A stretch of DNA of 64,000 nucleotides, from NCBI GenBank assembly GCA_022702545.1, contig JAHRBC010000006.1:248001-312000 (forward strand). Direction: 5' to 3'. Each line of letters starts with the position of its first letter. The first letter of the stretch is position 1. Positions 1 to 14,345 of this stretch are shown here, one piece after another. The position numbers and the translations under genes are program-made. The stretch comes from Phycomyces nitens. Its lineage: Eukaryota; Mucoromycota; Mucoromycetes; Mucorales; Phycomycetaceae. Under the pieces are notes generated by a model, which saw only the letters and a list, made by a program, of their open reading frames with translations, did not search any database and had not been told where the DNA came from.

Positions 1-668
1 TTTGAATGCAATGGGAACAAAAGGAGGTCTGAATCTAAAGAAAAAAAGAAGAAGTCTGGTAACTAAAACTGTGAGATTCTTGGTGCACGGACTTTGTGCA
101 CGGACCCCAACAAAAATAAGAGCCACTCATTCAGAGACCTCATTCTAACCACCATAAAATCCTCTTCATCGCATATTTAGTCCCAGAGACATGCTTTAAT
201 TAACCCTGTCACCTTGTGCGAATCTATTCTATGGACAGAAAGAGCAGCAACCGCCAGGATAATTTTACCAGTTTGAAAACTTTCCGGATAGTCATGACCT
301 TTAGAATGAGCCGGGAAACTAGTAGTTCTTATGGGTTACTTTTTTTATTAGAAAGTATTTATTTTGCTAGTTTTTCTGAAAGATATATATATAGTTTGAT
401 TCTTTGAGAGAATGTGTTTCATTATCTTTAGATTTATAGCTTGAGACTAGATATTAATTTATGTTTGCTGGTTAATTATTATTCAGAAGCAAAACTGTAA
501 AAATTCCAATTTTAAAAAGGGTTTTTTGAATTAATGTGAAACAGCATTCATTGGGTGATCATTTTGACAACAAGACGCATCGTTTCCAAAAATACTAAAG
601 TCATGGATTGTTGACGGGCTATAAAATGAAGATTACGCAAGTCTGGCATATTCTACTCTCTTCTTCTT

Positions 669-700
<32 letters not shown>

Positions 701-3700
701 AATATACTTTCTACTTGTCATGTCTATAAAAACACTAATAAAAGAGGTTTGGTACTCTTGAACAAATATAGCAGTATTTTATCTGCTTTCAAAAGAGGTC
801 GACACAATCAACGAGTTGATTCCCAATGATCCACTGTTGAGCTATGATACATGTCACCGCATAGTGTAAAGAGCTACAGTAAAAGCTTCTTGGGCTCAAC
901 AGCTGCATCTCTTTCTGGTGCAAACAAAAAATATATCTCAAGTAGAACTGTCTATAATATTAAAGGTATATTTAATTTGTACCTTATATTTCTATCATTT
1001 TAAATCGCCCATTGCTAAAAAGAAAAAGAAAGTGTCATAAAAATAATGTTCTCTTTCTTACTATTATTTTACATCTTGAACTTGTTGAAAACTCTTTTGT
1101 ACATATTTTTGACAACATTTTATACACAAAGAATAACTCGTTATTTATCATATTTCCCCTTTTTATAGTGATCTATTGGAATTCTAATTTTAAAGTCTAT
1201 AACAAAAAGTCCTTTTTGGTAAGGAATTATAAAGATAAATAAACATCTAATTGGCGCATTCTAAAACCAAGAGCAAGCATATATGCAATAACTTCTCAGG
1301 AAACAAAAAAAAATAACTGTTTTATTCTTTATCTTTTCCCTTTCTCACAATGTCACTATACAATCCTAAACTATCAGCAGCAGTTGGTTCCAAATGCATT
1401 CTTCAACGCGACATGAGAAAGAAACTTAATATCTCCAGCTACCTTCTTACTGGCTCTATATCAACATGGTGTAATATCAAGTGCTTAGTAGAATATATCA
1501 CAAGAGATCTATTATGGAAAAAGACAAGTAGTGCAATATGGTTAGCATATCCACAGACCGTACAAAGCTTGTCTACAAAAGATTGTTATTCCAAGTCAAC
1601 AGGAAAATGTCTAAGCAATTGCTACCTATACATTCAACAAAAAAAAAAGAACAAGAAACACGTTTGAAGTAACCTACTACCAATTCAAGGAAAATCATAA
1701 CGATGGATTATTGATAAAACAAAGTGATGCGTGTGCAAAGTCATGTCGAGAGAGAGGACGAGCCATTTGGCGCTGAGCTTACTCATAAAGAAACACAACA
1801 ACACCGTCAAAGCTTGGAAGAAGGCAAGTCATTGTATCAGCTTTGATTTTTTGTTTCTTTTTTCTCACAAATTATACTATGTTATTGAAATATCTAGAAT
1901 AACAAACTCATATAAAAAGTAATGTTGGAATCTTGTGTATTGTGCATCTTAAATCTAATCCCTTTGTACTTTTGTATTATATAAGTAATAATTTAAGACA
2001 AGCTTGTTACAAAAAAGTTTTCTGTCCACAGAAACCTAAAGGAAATCTAATATTGCCTCACCAGTCTAAACTCCAAAAGCTAGATATCTTTTTATTGAGA
2101 AACTATTTCTCTATCCGTATATTGTCTACCAAAGAGGGTGAAACAGACCAGAAAACTGAAGCTACCTACTATTCAAATATGAAGGAAGATCAGGAAAACA
2201 AGCTCCTAAACAGTGAGGTAGATAGTGTATGGAACTTGTAGATACAATAAGAGAGTTGTTTATTAAAGAAATAATATTATTAGGGCTTATAGAGTTATTC
2301 TAGTTACATTGTGATACAGTATCTACAGTGTAATAGTAAGATGTCACTACAACATGATGATTGTACGTGTACCTGGCGTGTAATCATTCCTGAGATGTTA
2401 ACTTACCATGATCATTAGCAAAGAGTAACCAAATATTGGCTGTGGAGTCTGTAGCTCACTCAGCTATGATATGCACACCACATTTACCGTCTTTATTTCC
2501 TCATTCTCTTTGTATAATCCTCCAATTCTTGTATCTGCTAGTGTAGCGTATCCAATACCCTTTTGAAATAAAACAATTATCCAAAAATCAAATCAAATCC
2601 TCATAGAATAATGTCTGATCCAACGATAATAATCTTTGGCCAATCGTCCAAATCTAACCCCATGCCTGAACACATCTGTAGATGTTGTGTGGGCAAATGT
2701 ACTAGTATTCCGGCCAATCAAATCTCCAAAAATTCCCAGAACTTGACTTTCTAGATCGTGCAAAAATGGTAATAAAGTTAATATGCAGAAAATCGAGATT
2801 TCATAATTTCAAATTCTTATTAATATACGATACTTTTGAATACTCGACTACAGTCATAGTTATCTTCATACTTTCTTATAAACCAATAAAAAATACTTGA
2901 GAATATTTTAAAGTAATGCTTCATTTTAATAGAAATTAAAGACGAGGGAGAGCGAGTTATTTCTCTTTAAAAGTTTATCGGGATTACCAAATAGTGGACC
3001 CAGAAAGCCTCCTATTTTCCCTCTATCTCCTTTAAGAATACACTATATATCTTTATTAAAACGCCATAAAAAATCATTTCGAATTTATGACAAAGGTTGT
3101 GCAAGAAAAAAACAACAACATACGATACATTGACTGGCAAAGGGGTAACATTGATATCCTTGGCTCCGAAATGAAGGCCGTAATTACTAAACTTGTTAGT
3201 AACAAGATATGTTGGATAAGTTTAAATAATGTCAGACACCATGATAATTAGCCAAACATACATGTAAAAATATACTTGATATATACAGGGTAATATACTC
3301 GCTCTGTATTTAAGGTTATACTATACACATTTATTCATATTCAACTTTGTGTTTTATAAGCCATGTTTAATGATTCATTAATGATTAAATAAATTCGCAG
3401 CAGATATACTTTATTAGAAACATGAACTTCATAGCCTCCTCTATATATAACCACTGTAGCAGCAATAGGTTGGTTTGACAGCCAAAAAGTATGTATAAAC
3501 AAAGATTCATCGCTCTTAAAAGAGAGAGAGAAAGATGGTTAAATATACCCACACCATCGATTCAAGACAAACCACATTTTCCGAAACATCTTTAATATAC
3601 CTTTACTCGGTATTAATACGATGTAGCAATATAAAAAATATGGTATTTAAACCATAGATTAATTATTAATACGTGATTATTGATACAATATCAAATAGTT

Positions 3701-6700
3701 TTAAAAAAAATTAAAATATACATGTAAGTATGTACTGAAAACGTCTCAATCTTTGATAATAATAATAAAACCGCAAGAAAGGCTGAATTATATGTTCATT
3801 ACCAAATTTCTTGTCTGTGATAATAGCTAGATAACGTATGTTTTTAAGGCAAAAGGATATGTATATATATTATTTAAATAGAAAAAATAAAGGCTATTAT
3901 AATTTATAACCACATTTGGTAGCAATTTTATATAGTCAATAAGATTTTTTTTAGATTTCTTGCCTCTAGTATTGATCTTGATCTTCTTTCCATTTCTTAT
4001 AGCATCAAAAAAAACCGCCAGGTATACTTCATACTTTGGTCTACTGCTCCCATAAAAATATAAATACTTCTATGGCAAATTGCACCAAATTTCTTAGAAA
4101 TTGGACTTTATTCCTTTCTGCAATGTCTTTCAATCATGAGTACAATGTATTTACCAATATTTTCTATTTATATAGATTTCCGATATCTATATTTATAATC
4201 ACTAAAGCCTCCAATCCTCATCTTCTCATAATTCTGTTACATTATGAAGATTGAATATATTTCCTTATATTTCTGATATGTTTTTGAACCCCTCTCTTGG
4301 CACCGCTATTGTCATTTAGGCAGATGTATAACTCATCAGACCGAATAGCCATTCCATTATCTCTCCGAGTAATTTATTAGTTCTATGTCCAACTAAATCA
4401 CATTGGCTGTCTACTTGTTTGTCCTCTGTAAACATAGGGATATGTACTATGATAAATAATCAAAAGTGTAATTGATCGACAAATACGATTGGTATATCAC
4501 TGCAAATATCAATATCCAGAGTACCTGATAATAGTTTGAGATGAAAGTTGATTCTCTTGAACGATCTTTTATGAGGCGTCTATTTATTCTATTATTACCT
4601 TTTTGGTCTTGGATCATTTTAGAAACAGAATTTTTGATGCTTTTTCAACTGGTCGACCACTGGAACATGACATACCAACCACATCTTTAGTATACTGAGG
4701 AAAATTGTTGGGTTTGACATAATAAAGTATACACCATAGTATGAAATCTATTTACACTGGTCATTTTTATCTTGTATGATATAGGCGGATTCTTGGGATT
4801 GGGTGCTTACTAGCTTAATAAATGTATTTAAAGTACACCTTTCTTGGGATCGTTAATTAATATATCTTGATCATGTGTTTTTCTATATTTGTTTTAAGAA
4901 AATAAACGATCTGTACTATTTAATGCCACTTGCTCATAATGTCTTTATATTATAATTTGTCTGGTTTCTGATCCCAATCGTATCAAAGCCTTTAAAACGA
5001 TCCATAGTACAGTTATTTATTACCACATTGTCATATTTTATCATTGATCGAGTATCTGAGAAATATTATAATTAAGTCAAAGGTCTTGATCTTCTCTCCA
5101 ATGGGTCTTTGATGTTACATTGATGATCAGAATCATAAATTCCTTTGTGGTTGTTTATTGTATATCTTGTTGATTGGAAGATCTTTTCAGTGTCTTATCA
5201 TAACAAAGCAATATACATATGCTTAATCTATAGAGCACTCCTTATATTACTTGAATATAAAGAAAAAAGAAGAGGAAGATTGCAGTGATTGTTTCCATGT
5301 CATAAAGACAAAGGGTGCATTTATTCCTATAGGCGACTTGTCAAGGGGAAGATTGTTTGGGTTTTTTTGTCCGTGAGGCACCAAAGATTCTCTCATACAC
5401 AGCGTTTCTTGAAATTGGGTATTACATGGCTTGCATTATATGACAAACACACTCAGCCTTATTAAATTGTTGGTAATGGTTTATATTCAATACAATCTCT
5501 TTTTTTTTGTATATTTATATCCATCTGTGAGATGATACACACACAAGGGTATTGGTGGTCATTGCTAAGCTCTTGTCTATTTTATGTAATTTTGCAACTT
5601 TGACATGCTGATAAACTAGGTTGTACACACTTTTATCAGTTTGGCACCCTAGAGTCAATTATTTGGATTGTGTCCATATTTGCACAAATTCCATCTCTTT
5701 GAAAACAAAGCTATTTATGCTCAGACAGGGCCTCACGACTCAGCAAACTGCACAAAATCAAGGTTTAACCAGCCCCTTTCTTTCCGGTATCTTGTGGGCC
5801 AGCTGTTGCAGATTTTATTTTTTCTCTTTCTTTTTTTGTTTTTGTTTTTGGTGATGGTTGAGAACATCAATCGCAAGAGTCGTACTAGGTTATAGATACA
5901 AATAGTTATAGTTAGCATAAAAGCTTCTTTATTAACCAATTGATTATTTATATTATTCATAATTTCAGTGCTACCAATAACCAAGACCTGGATCTCACAT
6001 CAATTGTGAAAGTATTCTTACCCGAGATTGTGACAGCAAATAATTACTTGAATAGGGTATTATTTTGGAAAATGTTAAAAAAAATAATATCTATATGAAG
6101 ACAGTTGGCTAAACATAGCATAGGGATCTAAAAGTGGAGATCTACAAGGCTGAGCTAATGAGTTCAAAGAAACTCAACTTGCAGTTGACACTGAAGCATG
6201 AGACAGATATGTGGTTATAAGATTACTATTTTATAATACCATTAATTATAAACAAGAATCGTGTTTTATACAATCTAGACTGGATATCTATATTCTTCCG
6301 ATCTTCTAGGCATCTTTATTTACTTGTGCAATAAAAAACACCACACACAGTAGAATATCCATAGTTTAATAGCAGCAATTTGTTTCCGAGAAAAGACCCG
6401 CCAAAATTGATAAAGATATTTATACAACGGCTATATTGGGACGTGATATCTAGTGTGTTTACGTCGAGCCTACTGGTCATTTCAAATCCTTTAAGCTTAT
6501 GGATACTCTTGTTCTGGTTCAATCTCTCGCGCTTACAAGCGTGTGTGCAGCTTAACATACATAGAAACAACTTGGCATTCGAACTGCACAATACCTAATG
6601 TCAAAGGAATAGGATATTTGGTATTGAAATTGTGGTTCAACTAGCGATTATGATGACTTGAGAAACTGACGATTGTTGTAGAAAAGACAAGAGTGCAATC

Positions 6701-7695
6701 CGAATTGATGAGCCATACGAGTCATTATCAGAATGCCAAATGATTTATCACTTGTAAACTCCTGGCCACCAGGACTTTCCAAGGCCAATTGCAATCTGTA
6801 GCTAGGTTATGGACAAGTATGATTGATTGATGTTTATATTTATTAATACTTTTAAAGATTATTACTATGGCTTGCAACGTTACAAAGAGGGCATTTTTTT
6901 TAAAAAAATGTGAGCCATTTACACATTATAAATTTAGATTATAAAGGCTAAACCTTTATTTCCTTTGGCCATGTTTTCTTTTAGTCTTTTATATATTTCA
7001 TTTCTAAACTCTTGAGCCGCCTTTTTTAAATAGCCTCTGTCGCATTACTTGATAATATTTTTTTATAATAGCCACATATATAAAAAAATATTTATCAAAA
7101 CGACTTTTAATGCAATGTTTTACTTTTACTATTTGATTGCTGTTGATTTTGAAATGGAAATGTTTCCAAGGGAGAGTCTTGAAGCTGCACCACTTCTTCT
7201 GCTTTAAATAAACGCTTCATCATTTATTTTGTTTTGGTTTTTTGTTTTGAACAACTCTTTCAAGCTTAAAGAAGTTCTAAATTTATATTTTGTGAATATT
7301 ACCTAGAGTTGCCCAAAATGTTTCTGAAAATAGTGCATTGTATATAAAAAAGTAGTACAGACACTTCAGCGTGTACCATTTTTATTGCATTTCAACAGCC
7401 GTTGGAGGACAGTCAAGATGCCGTCTCCAACACCGCCACTCACCCACCAGTCTTACCACACACACACTTAACCCACTGTTTAGTGAGGCCGTACAACCCG
7501 CCCAAAAAAGAATCCCACACCGCTTCAGCCTTTGACCACGCGAGTCTATGCCTCCTATAGTGCATTGCGCGTTCGAACTCACTTGGATTTCTATCCATTC
7601 TTTCTATTTAAATAGAAAGTGTATAATATGCTCCAAGATTGTCTCCTTCCCTTCTTTACCTTTCGCCTTTCTTTAGCCCTTTTTCATCAATCACC
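1..7695. other. AT-rich gene-poor region
   Basis: No gene can be supported in this 7.7 kb. Open frames are short, AT-driven and unrelated to any family I recognise. The longest, at 1350-1667 (+, about 105 codons) and 1933-2241 (+, about 102 codons), have no recognisable motif and could be chance or the debris of a decayed element. The stretch holds a TTC microsatellite at 661-698 and many A/T runs. The last ~300 bp (7380-7695) are less AT-rich and pyrimidine-rich, and look like the promoter and leader of the wall-protein gene that starts at 7696. Confidence 0.6.
661..698. repeat. (TTC)n microsatellite
   Basis: About twelve tandem TTC units, perfect by eye, in intergenic DNA. No gene overlaps it; the Ser-rich open frame through it is only the translation of the repeat. 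Confidence 0.95.
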
Positions 7696-8853
7696 ATGGT
7701 CTTTGCCAATACACTCCTTGCCACCTCGGCTCTCATCATGGCTGCCTTTTCAACTGTCCAGGCCTCTATTGCACCCTCTTACCCATCTCCGGGAACTATC
7801 TGGACCGAGGGCAAAGAATACGAGATCCTCTGGGGTAAATAGACCAAACTACCTTGTATCTCTTGGACCTCTTTTAATCATATTCAATTAGCTGACGACG
7901 GCACCTCCCCCAGCCTTGCTTCTGGATGGTCAAACTTCACGATCGGTAATTATCATCAATAAATCTCTTTCTGTTGGGTTTAATCTCAGTCCTTTATTTC
8001 ACAGATTTCATGACCGGCGACAATCTCCAACAGACCCGCTTGTCAACTGTAGCCACCGTAAGGATTGCTTTTATAGATATCACCAATACAGAGACTGACA
8101 ATTATTTCCAGGGATTGAATGGAGCCAAGGCTAGCTCATACAAATGGACCGCACCTACCGTCAAACCCCATGCTGCCATCTACTTCTTCATGTTCACCAA
8201 CGGTAAAAGGACAAAATGATCTCCAAGGGTTGTACACATTGCTGATTCTCGTATTTCTTTTCTCACAGGAGCCGATGGTAGTGCCTGGACCACTCGTTTC
8301 GGTATCGTTGGTGCTGATGGCGCTCTTGCTGAGCCTGCTCACTCTACCCAATCTGATGGTAAATAATGATCTTTTTATAAATCACTTAATAATGCTTATT
8401 ACCATTATTATATTTTATTGACCGCTTGTAAACATATTAGGCTCCAAGATCCCTTGGGGTACCGGTGCACTCGCCAATGGCTCATCAGAGTCAGACCCAA
8501 CTGCCTCTGGCGCTGCCTCCATGGTTTCTTCCGCCTCATCTCCTGCCGTAGCTCCTGTCGGATCCGCTTCTCCCGTTGCTTCAGCAAACATCGCCTCAAG
8601 TGCCGCCCCCTCCGTTGCCCCTTCAGTCGCCCCCTCTGCCGATGGTTCTGCTGCTGGTTCTGCTGCCGTTGGCTCTGCTGGCTCTGCTGGCTCTGCTGGC
8701 TCTGCTGGTTCTGACCAGGAATCTTCTTCAAGCACAGTGCCTGCTCAGCAATCCTCTGCCACCACCAAGGACAGCGGAAGCTCATTCACCAAGCCAGCTG
8801 CTGGTCTCGCTGTTGCCATTACTGCTTTGTCTGGTTTCTTGATGAGCCTTTAA
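7696..8853 (+). CDS. GPI-anchored Ser-rich cell-wall protein (Kre9/Knh1-like domain)
   Basis: Predicted secreted, GPI-anchored wall protein of 279 aa. Exons are 7696-7834, 7892-7945, 8005-8057, 8112-8202, 8269-8358 and 8441-8853; all junctions are GT-AG and in phase. Residues 1-23 form a signal peptide ending near the AS-IAPSYP junction. The next ~100 residues resemble the Ser-Thr-rich GPI-anchored (Kre9/Knh1 N-terminal) family: PSPGTIWTEGKEYEILWG, then DFMTGDNLQQTRLSTVAT and KWTAPTVKPHAAIYFFMFTNG. After this comes a Ser/Ala/Pro/Gly-rich stalk with repeats of the unit GSA, likely O-glycosylated, and a hydrophobic C-terminus (LAVAITALSGFLMSL) typical of a GPI-attachment signal. The start was chosen because upstream in-frame Met codons would put charged or unrelated residues before the signal peptide. 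The exact role in the wall (beta-1,6-glucan or structural) cannot be read from the sequence. Confidence 0.85.
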
Positions 8854-11800
8854 AGCAAAACAATACAAAAAATGAATGTAGTATAATATCTGAAAGTAAC
8901 CTATCCTATTAACATAGCTCTTACACAATTCAGTCACCTTGCCACCGTTCATAATAGTTCTGTTTGTATCTATACAATTGTAGTTTATTTAATAATAACA
9001 TCCAGATCAAAATGATCAAACTTTACATTAGAAACATATATTTGTGGCTATGAGCATCCAGACGATCTTCCTGGTGAAATTCCACTATGTTTGTGAGGCT
9101 TGCATGATTCGTTACTTAATGTAACACTGTCCTAATTGGCGACACGTCGTACAATGAGGCTAGGGATTATGTGGCAATGTAACAACGCCTTGACATTAAT
9201 CCCATACCTAAACAATTCCCCTGGTGGTATTCTCGATAGCTTATATTTGACAAAGATCAAGCAGAATTAATATTGTGTACATGAATTCTATTTGGATCAT
9301 ACAATGGCCTAGTTGCACCACAATATTTCTGCAATTTTGCCCTCTAGAACATTTTTTTTTCTGTTTGATTATGATGGGAATTCCTAGCCAAATCATACCA
9401 AGCTTGACAGCAGCACAATTATACATTTATGACTTTATAGATGAGCCTTTAGGAGGATCTCCTTACCTTTTTATCTTGGCTCATTGGGTTCAAAACTAAC
9501 CACAGCTTGCATTATATATTCCAAAGAGTATTGTAGCCTCCCTAGCTTATAACAAAGGGAGAAATATATACCCCACTTTCTTCTGTCAAAACAAGACTGT
9601 ATTTCTACTCTATTCACTCCAATGGATGGCTCTGACAATAACCTTGGGATTATTAAAAGTTTCAATAGAAATCTTGTCCTATAAAATACAGTCTATCTCT
9701 CTGACCACAGCCGTCTTTGTAGTCCAACTATCCTAAATTTCTCCTAATGTTCAAAATGCAGTTATAATATTCAACCACCATACCACGATGTATTATTATT
9801 ATTATTATTTTTGCAAGAAATCAGTAATATTGGATTCACCTATTCACAGTATAATACCAGGTGTTTCTGAGCAAAAATAATTGAACTAGCTTTGTGAAAC
9901 TATCGAGGAATTGTCTACACGAGAATGTAGGAAACACAGATATAAGCATTATTCTCAGTTTTTTTAATAGGTAGCCCTACAGTAATTAGATTGAGAATTG
10001 TTTATACCGATAATTTCGATCCTGTCTACGATTATATAATTCAGAAAAACTCGACTAGCTCAAGATGTACATATCTGTAGACCCAAGATTTTTAAAGAGA
10101 TAAAAAGAGTATATATATATATATATATATCGAGAAACTCCCTAACCAAGTCCAAGTTATTGTTTATAAGCAATCAAACGATTATTACAGGAGGACCCCT
10201 TGCTGAAATATTACTTGTACCTCTTCATATGTCACTTTACACCTGTGATTTCAAGACTATTATAATTTGAAATTTAGCAATTGATTCAAGTACCAGAATT
10301 ATCATACAGAATCTATACTTTCAAGATGAATGCCTAGAATATAATAATACCTTGAATACCAAAAGACAGCAATTGGTAATTAGGGTAATTGCCTCTTATT
10401 TCGAAAAGCCTCTGTTCCTTCCTTGTAATCTACTGAAAAAGCACTCAGACGTAATGGTCTTTAAGCATACGCAAGAGCATTACGGGGTAAAATGATTGAA
10501 TTGTTAGATATGACCAAATTACTCAATATTTACGGTTTTATGACCATGTAGTAATGCCATGTTGCCTGCTCAGCCTTGCTCAGCACTCATTAGCAAGCTC
10601 TTAAAGTTCTTTGTGCTTTAAAACATAAGAAACAATGATAGGGCCGTAATAAAGGTCAATTGGAGTTGATGAAAAGTTGATAGATTATAAATTAGCCATG
10701 ACTGTCATACTGGGGTCAGTAGAATGGGTTTTCTCCCGAGTTTTTCTTTTTATTAAAAAAAAGGGAAATTGTACTATTTATACTAAACTAACCCTTTTTA
10801 TTATATATTGGTATGTCTGGACAAGAGTATTTGCATAATCTAGTTTATTAAGTTCTTGTACAAACGTGTTTACAAACTAACATTTTTCTCTAATGCATCC
10901 TTTAATATTACATATCCATTAAAAATACAAAGTGTTTTGCTCGTGTACAGGCAATTCAACTTTGATGAGACTATATAGACAGGTATAGAGAGCAATATCT
11001 GGGCTTTAATATTATGTCGGCGAACATATATAACATATCCGAAAGGTATAAGGAAAATCTTTGGTTTTATGATTTGTCTATATTTTTTTAAAGCAAAAAA
11101 AAAGTATCAAAAACTTGCTTAATTCTCGTATTTACTTGCAAGTGCATATTAAATGCGCTTAATAAAAGTACTGGATACAATTAATACAACTTTAAATAGT
11201 CTTTTATTGTGATTTCTGAGGAGTATATGTCTGTTCAATTTTAGAAATGATGTCCTTCAAAAGATGGATTGTCATTTCAGGCCAACCAGTTCTCATTTGG
11301 AGCCTTTAAGTTTTCTTATGAGTTGGTCAAGCAGCCCAGACGACTGTCTACTTATCTCTTCTAGACACTCCATTATTTCTACTATGGTTATATCTGATCG
11401 TTCTAAAGTCATTTGGTATAAATGTGCCTGAAAGAAAAATACGGACCTTATTCCAAAGTGTCTGGTGTGTGACTAGCAATATCTTTTCATGTAATCCATT
11501 GCTTCAAGCTAGACTTTCTGCTTGTTTAAAGATTCTATGGGGTTATAGGGTATTATATGAGGTGATTGACTCGCCAAATTTAAGAGTCAAAAGACTTCAT
11601 TATAAAATCAACTTGTAAAAGAGTGTTTCCAAGATAGTATCGAGATTAGAGATTTAGGTTTACAGTGACCAAGGAATTTCTATATAAAATAAAACTTTAT
11701 ATTTAATCTAGACATGGAATACAATAAGTTTGTGCTGTAAAGCCTTTCTAGAATCGTTTGACAAGGACACACAAATTGGTCTAATGGTTCATTTAGATGG

Positions 11801-12357
11801 GTATCCTTATAGACTGTACATATAGAACAAACTGATAAATATATTGCAAGCCTTGATTCTTTCAGATTAAATTCAACCAATCACCTTTGTTAATCCCAGA
11901 TTATTTGGATTTTTTTTTAAAAAAGAAGATAAACTCGTAGCAAAAATCTGAAAGGATGACAAATGAAAACAGCTGTTTTCTATACATCTTTTTCCTCTTG
12001 TAATCTACTACGCTTTGGACTCATGTTATTTTGTGCTTGATCTTATGAGGAATAATTTCTAGTAATATTGGTTCATTCTATTGCTGAAATCAATATATTT
12101 TGTATACGACTTTTTTTTTTCTAGTTTCAATTCTTAGTTCTGGACCACTCAATTCATGATCAATATAAAGACAAACGCCTAATCATAAGATGACGCAGCC
12201 CATTTAAAATTATGAGGAGCTAATGCACCTCTGTGTCTAGACAAACACAATAAAATAAAGTCTGTGGGAAATGAGTATCTTTACCATATTCCAGAGACTT
12301 TTTTTCTTCTTCTAAACGATTTGCCTAAAGAAATACCACTAGATCTACAAGTCGATT
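8854..12357. other. Gene-poor AT-rich intergenic region
   Basis: No supportable gene in 3.5 kb. It contains a (TA)n tract near 10108-10131, poly-A/T runs and short open frames (for example 11424-11618, +) without recognisable domains. The segment just before 12358 includes an open frame at 12264-12482 that overlaps the SNF5 start in another frame and is probably chance or an upstream ORF. Confidence 0.55.
10108..10131. repeat. (TA)n microsatellite
   Basis: About twelve perfect TA dinucleotides within intergenic AT-rich DNA. Confidence 0.9.
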
Positions 12358-14345
12358 ATGCGATACAACACCCTCCAGAAACAAAGACGTCCGGTGCGAC
12401 CTGTTTCCCCAGAGCTACACCCATCTGTAGAATGGGCTACAAATGTTGGAAATATAAGATCTCTTATCATGTCCAATGGTAAAGTTCCCTTTAGAATGAA
12501 CCCTGTCTATGCTCTTCCTTCAAAAACCAGTACTGCCTATGAAAGTGTCCCAGAACATGGTCGCATTGCTGAAACCAGACATTTGGAATCAAAGCATCAG
12601 GAAACACCTATAACCAGCCCTTCACGATACATGCCACCTTTGCACAGTATACAAAGACCAATTCGTTTGGACAGACCTAATCATAAGCTGACATTGGATA
12701 CTTACAAACTGCGTGATTCTGTATACCAGCAAACTCTCAATCTACAGCATAAACGGCATATAGAGATTGCTTCCCAGAAAAAACAGTTGATTGAGCACAA
12801 CCTTTGTATTCATCATTTACGAAGCAACCATCAGTCACACACTATATTCAACAAAGGATATAAAGGTTGGGCAAATGGGTCTACTGGAATCTCCTTTCGT
12901 ATAATATTTCCGCAGCAAAGGATACACCATAGATCGAAAGCATTTCAATTGTAATATACATAAATATATTGCAGGGTCTTTATTTTTTCTGGCTATCCAT
13001 TTGTATATTAATCTCTCTCTTTTATATATATATATATCCACCTTTAATAGCCCAATTAACGATATCAGACAGCAAGCGGATCAACAAGATGTTTTGGTGC
13101 CAATTAGACTAGATATCGAACACAGTGGCTATGTCTTGAGAGACACATTCACATGGAATATTAATGGTAAACGATCAAAGCTTCTGTTTATTACCTGTCA
13201 GCCTATTTATTTTTCATAATCCCATTAACTTTCACTCTCTTGCTTTTTTTATTATGGCTTTGGTGATACATATTTCTGTAAAAAATCACAACAGAAAGAT
13301 TAATCACACCTTGCGATTTTGCCCAAGTGATGTGTGAGGATATGATGTTGCCTATCAATTTGTTCAAGAGAGATATCTCAAAAGCCATCAAAGACCAATT
13401 GAATGATTACCAGCTAAATTATGCTTCCAAAGGATCCCTTGACAATCTCACCAAACTACCAAGCACTCTTGTCGTTAAAAATGATCGTTCGTTTTCTTTG
13501 GACACATATAGTGAATGGCGTGTCTTGATCAAAGTAAGTACACCAATTTGGATCTTCTTTATATATATTTTTTGGTAGTTTCTCATATTTTGTGGATACC
13601 ATAGCTTGACATTATTGTCGGGAGTGTAAGACTGATTGACCAGTTTGAATGGGATATCGACTGCCATGATAATTCCCCAGAGATATTTGCAGAGAAATTG
13701 ACGGCTGAACTCGGTCTAGGTGGTGAATTCAGGTATATTAATTATTATTTTTTTAAAAAAAAGAAATGGTGACACAGATCATGCTTGAGTAACTGGACAC
13801 CCTTTCTGTTAAAATATAATGAAAAATATACAGAACTGCCATTGCCCATGCGATAAGAGAGCAGATATATGTGCATACCAAGAATGTCTTTCAAATGTCA
13901 TCTAGTCTCAAGATGCTGTCAAAATATCGGGGGCCTAGCCTGAAGCTCATTGTACGAGATCTTGATGGTGACCAAAACGCTGTGCCAATAATTACGGATT
14001 TTCTGGAAACTGAGATTAACAAGAAGACGAACAGGTGCGTTAATTAGGATATTTATAGGGCTTTGTGAATCTATATATTCAATGAGTTATGGATCAAGAA
14101 GGAAGAAGCGCCAGACTAGCGTTCAACATGAATTACTGCCACCTCGCCTTAAGCCTTTCAGAACACACCGGGCCTGTATTTTACCCCTTGCCGATGATAA
14201 AGAGGATGAGGGTTTAGGCAACATGGTCCCACAATTGACCACAGCCACAGAGAGAGTGGAATTCTCGATGCAATCTCAACGAAAGAGTGCCCACCGGGCG
14301 CGTTTGATTATTGCAGCAGACGCAGCGTATCTATCACAGGAATAG
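12358..14345 (+). CDS. SNF5/SMARCB1/INI1 family chromatin-remodelling subunit (Sfh1/Snf5-like)
   Basis: Core subunit of a SWI/SNF- or RSC-type nucleosome remodeller, acting in the nucleus. Six exons: 12358-12950, 13051-13166, 13295-13533, 13605-13732, 13834-14034 and 14087-14345, giving 511 aa. The two SNF5 repeats are clear. Repeat 1 has [20 protein letters not shown] followed by [19 protein letters not shown]. Repeat 2 has [18 protein letters not shown], then [20 protein letters not shown] and [11 protein letters not shown]. The basic C-terminal part (YGSRRKKRQ) and the N-terminal segment around [12 protein letters not shown] also fit the Sfh1/SNF5 family. The exon 1-2 acceptor is ambiguous: 13069 also keeps the frame. 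The start is the first in-frame ATG; an extra upstream exon cannot be excluded. Length and domain order cannot decide between Snf5 and Sfh1 paralogues, so I give no symbol. Confidence 0.9.

Noticed and set aside
661..698. Ser-rich ORF at the TTC repeat
   Set aside because: Microsatellite translation without start context or domain.
7382..7582. tRNA-like B-box (GCGTTCGAACTC) near 7568
   Set aside because: No A-box, acceptor stem or cloverleaf pairing could be found on either strand around it.
8408..8785. Antisense ORFs (up to 125 codons) opposite the wall-protein gene
   Set aside because: Low-complexity Gln/Arg or Glu/Ala translations of the Ser/Ala repeat of the GPI protein; no independent signals.
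12264..12482. 72-codon ORF overlapping the SNF5 start
   Set aside because: Different frame, no domain; the SNF5 frame is supported by conserved exons downstream. At most an upstream ORF.
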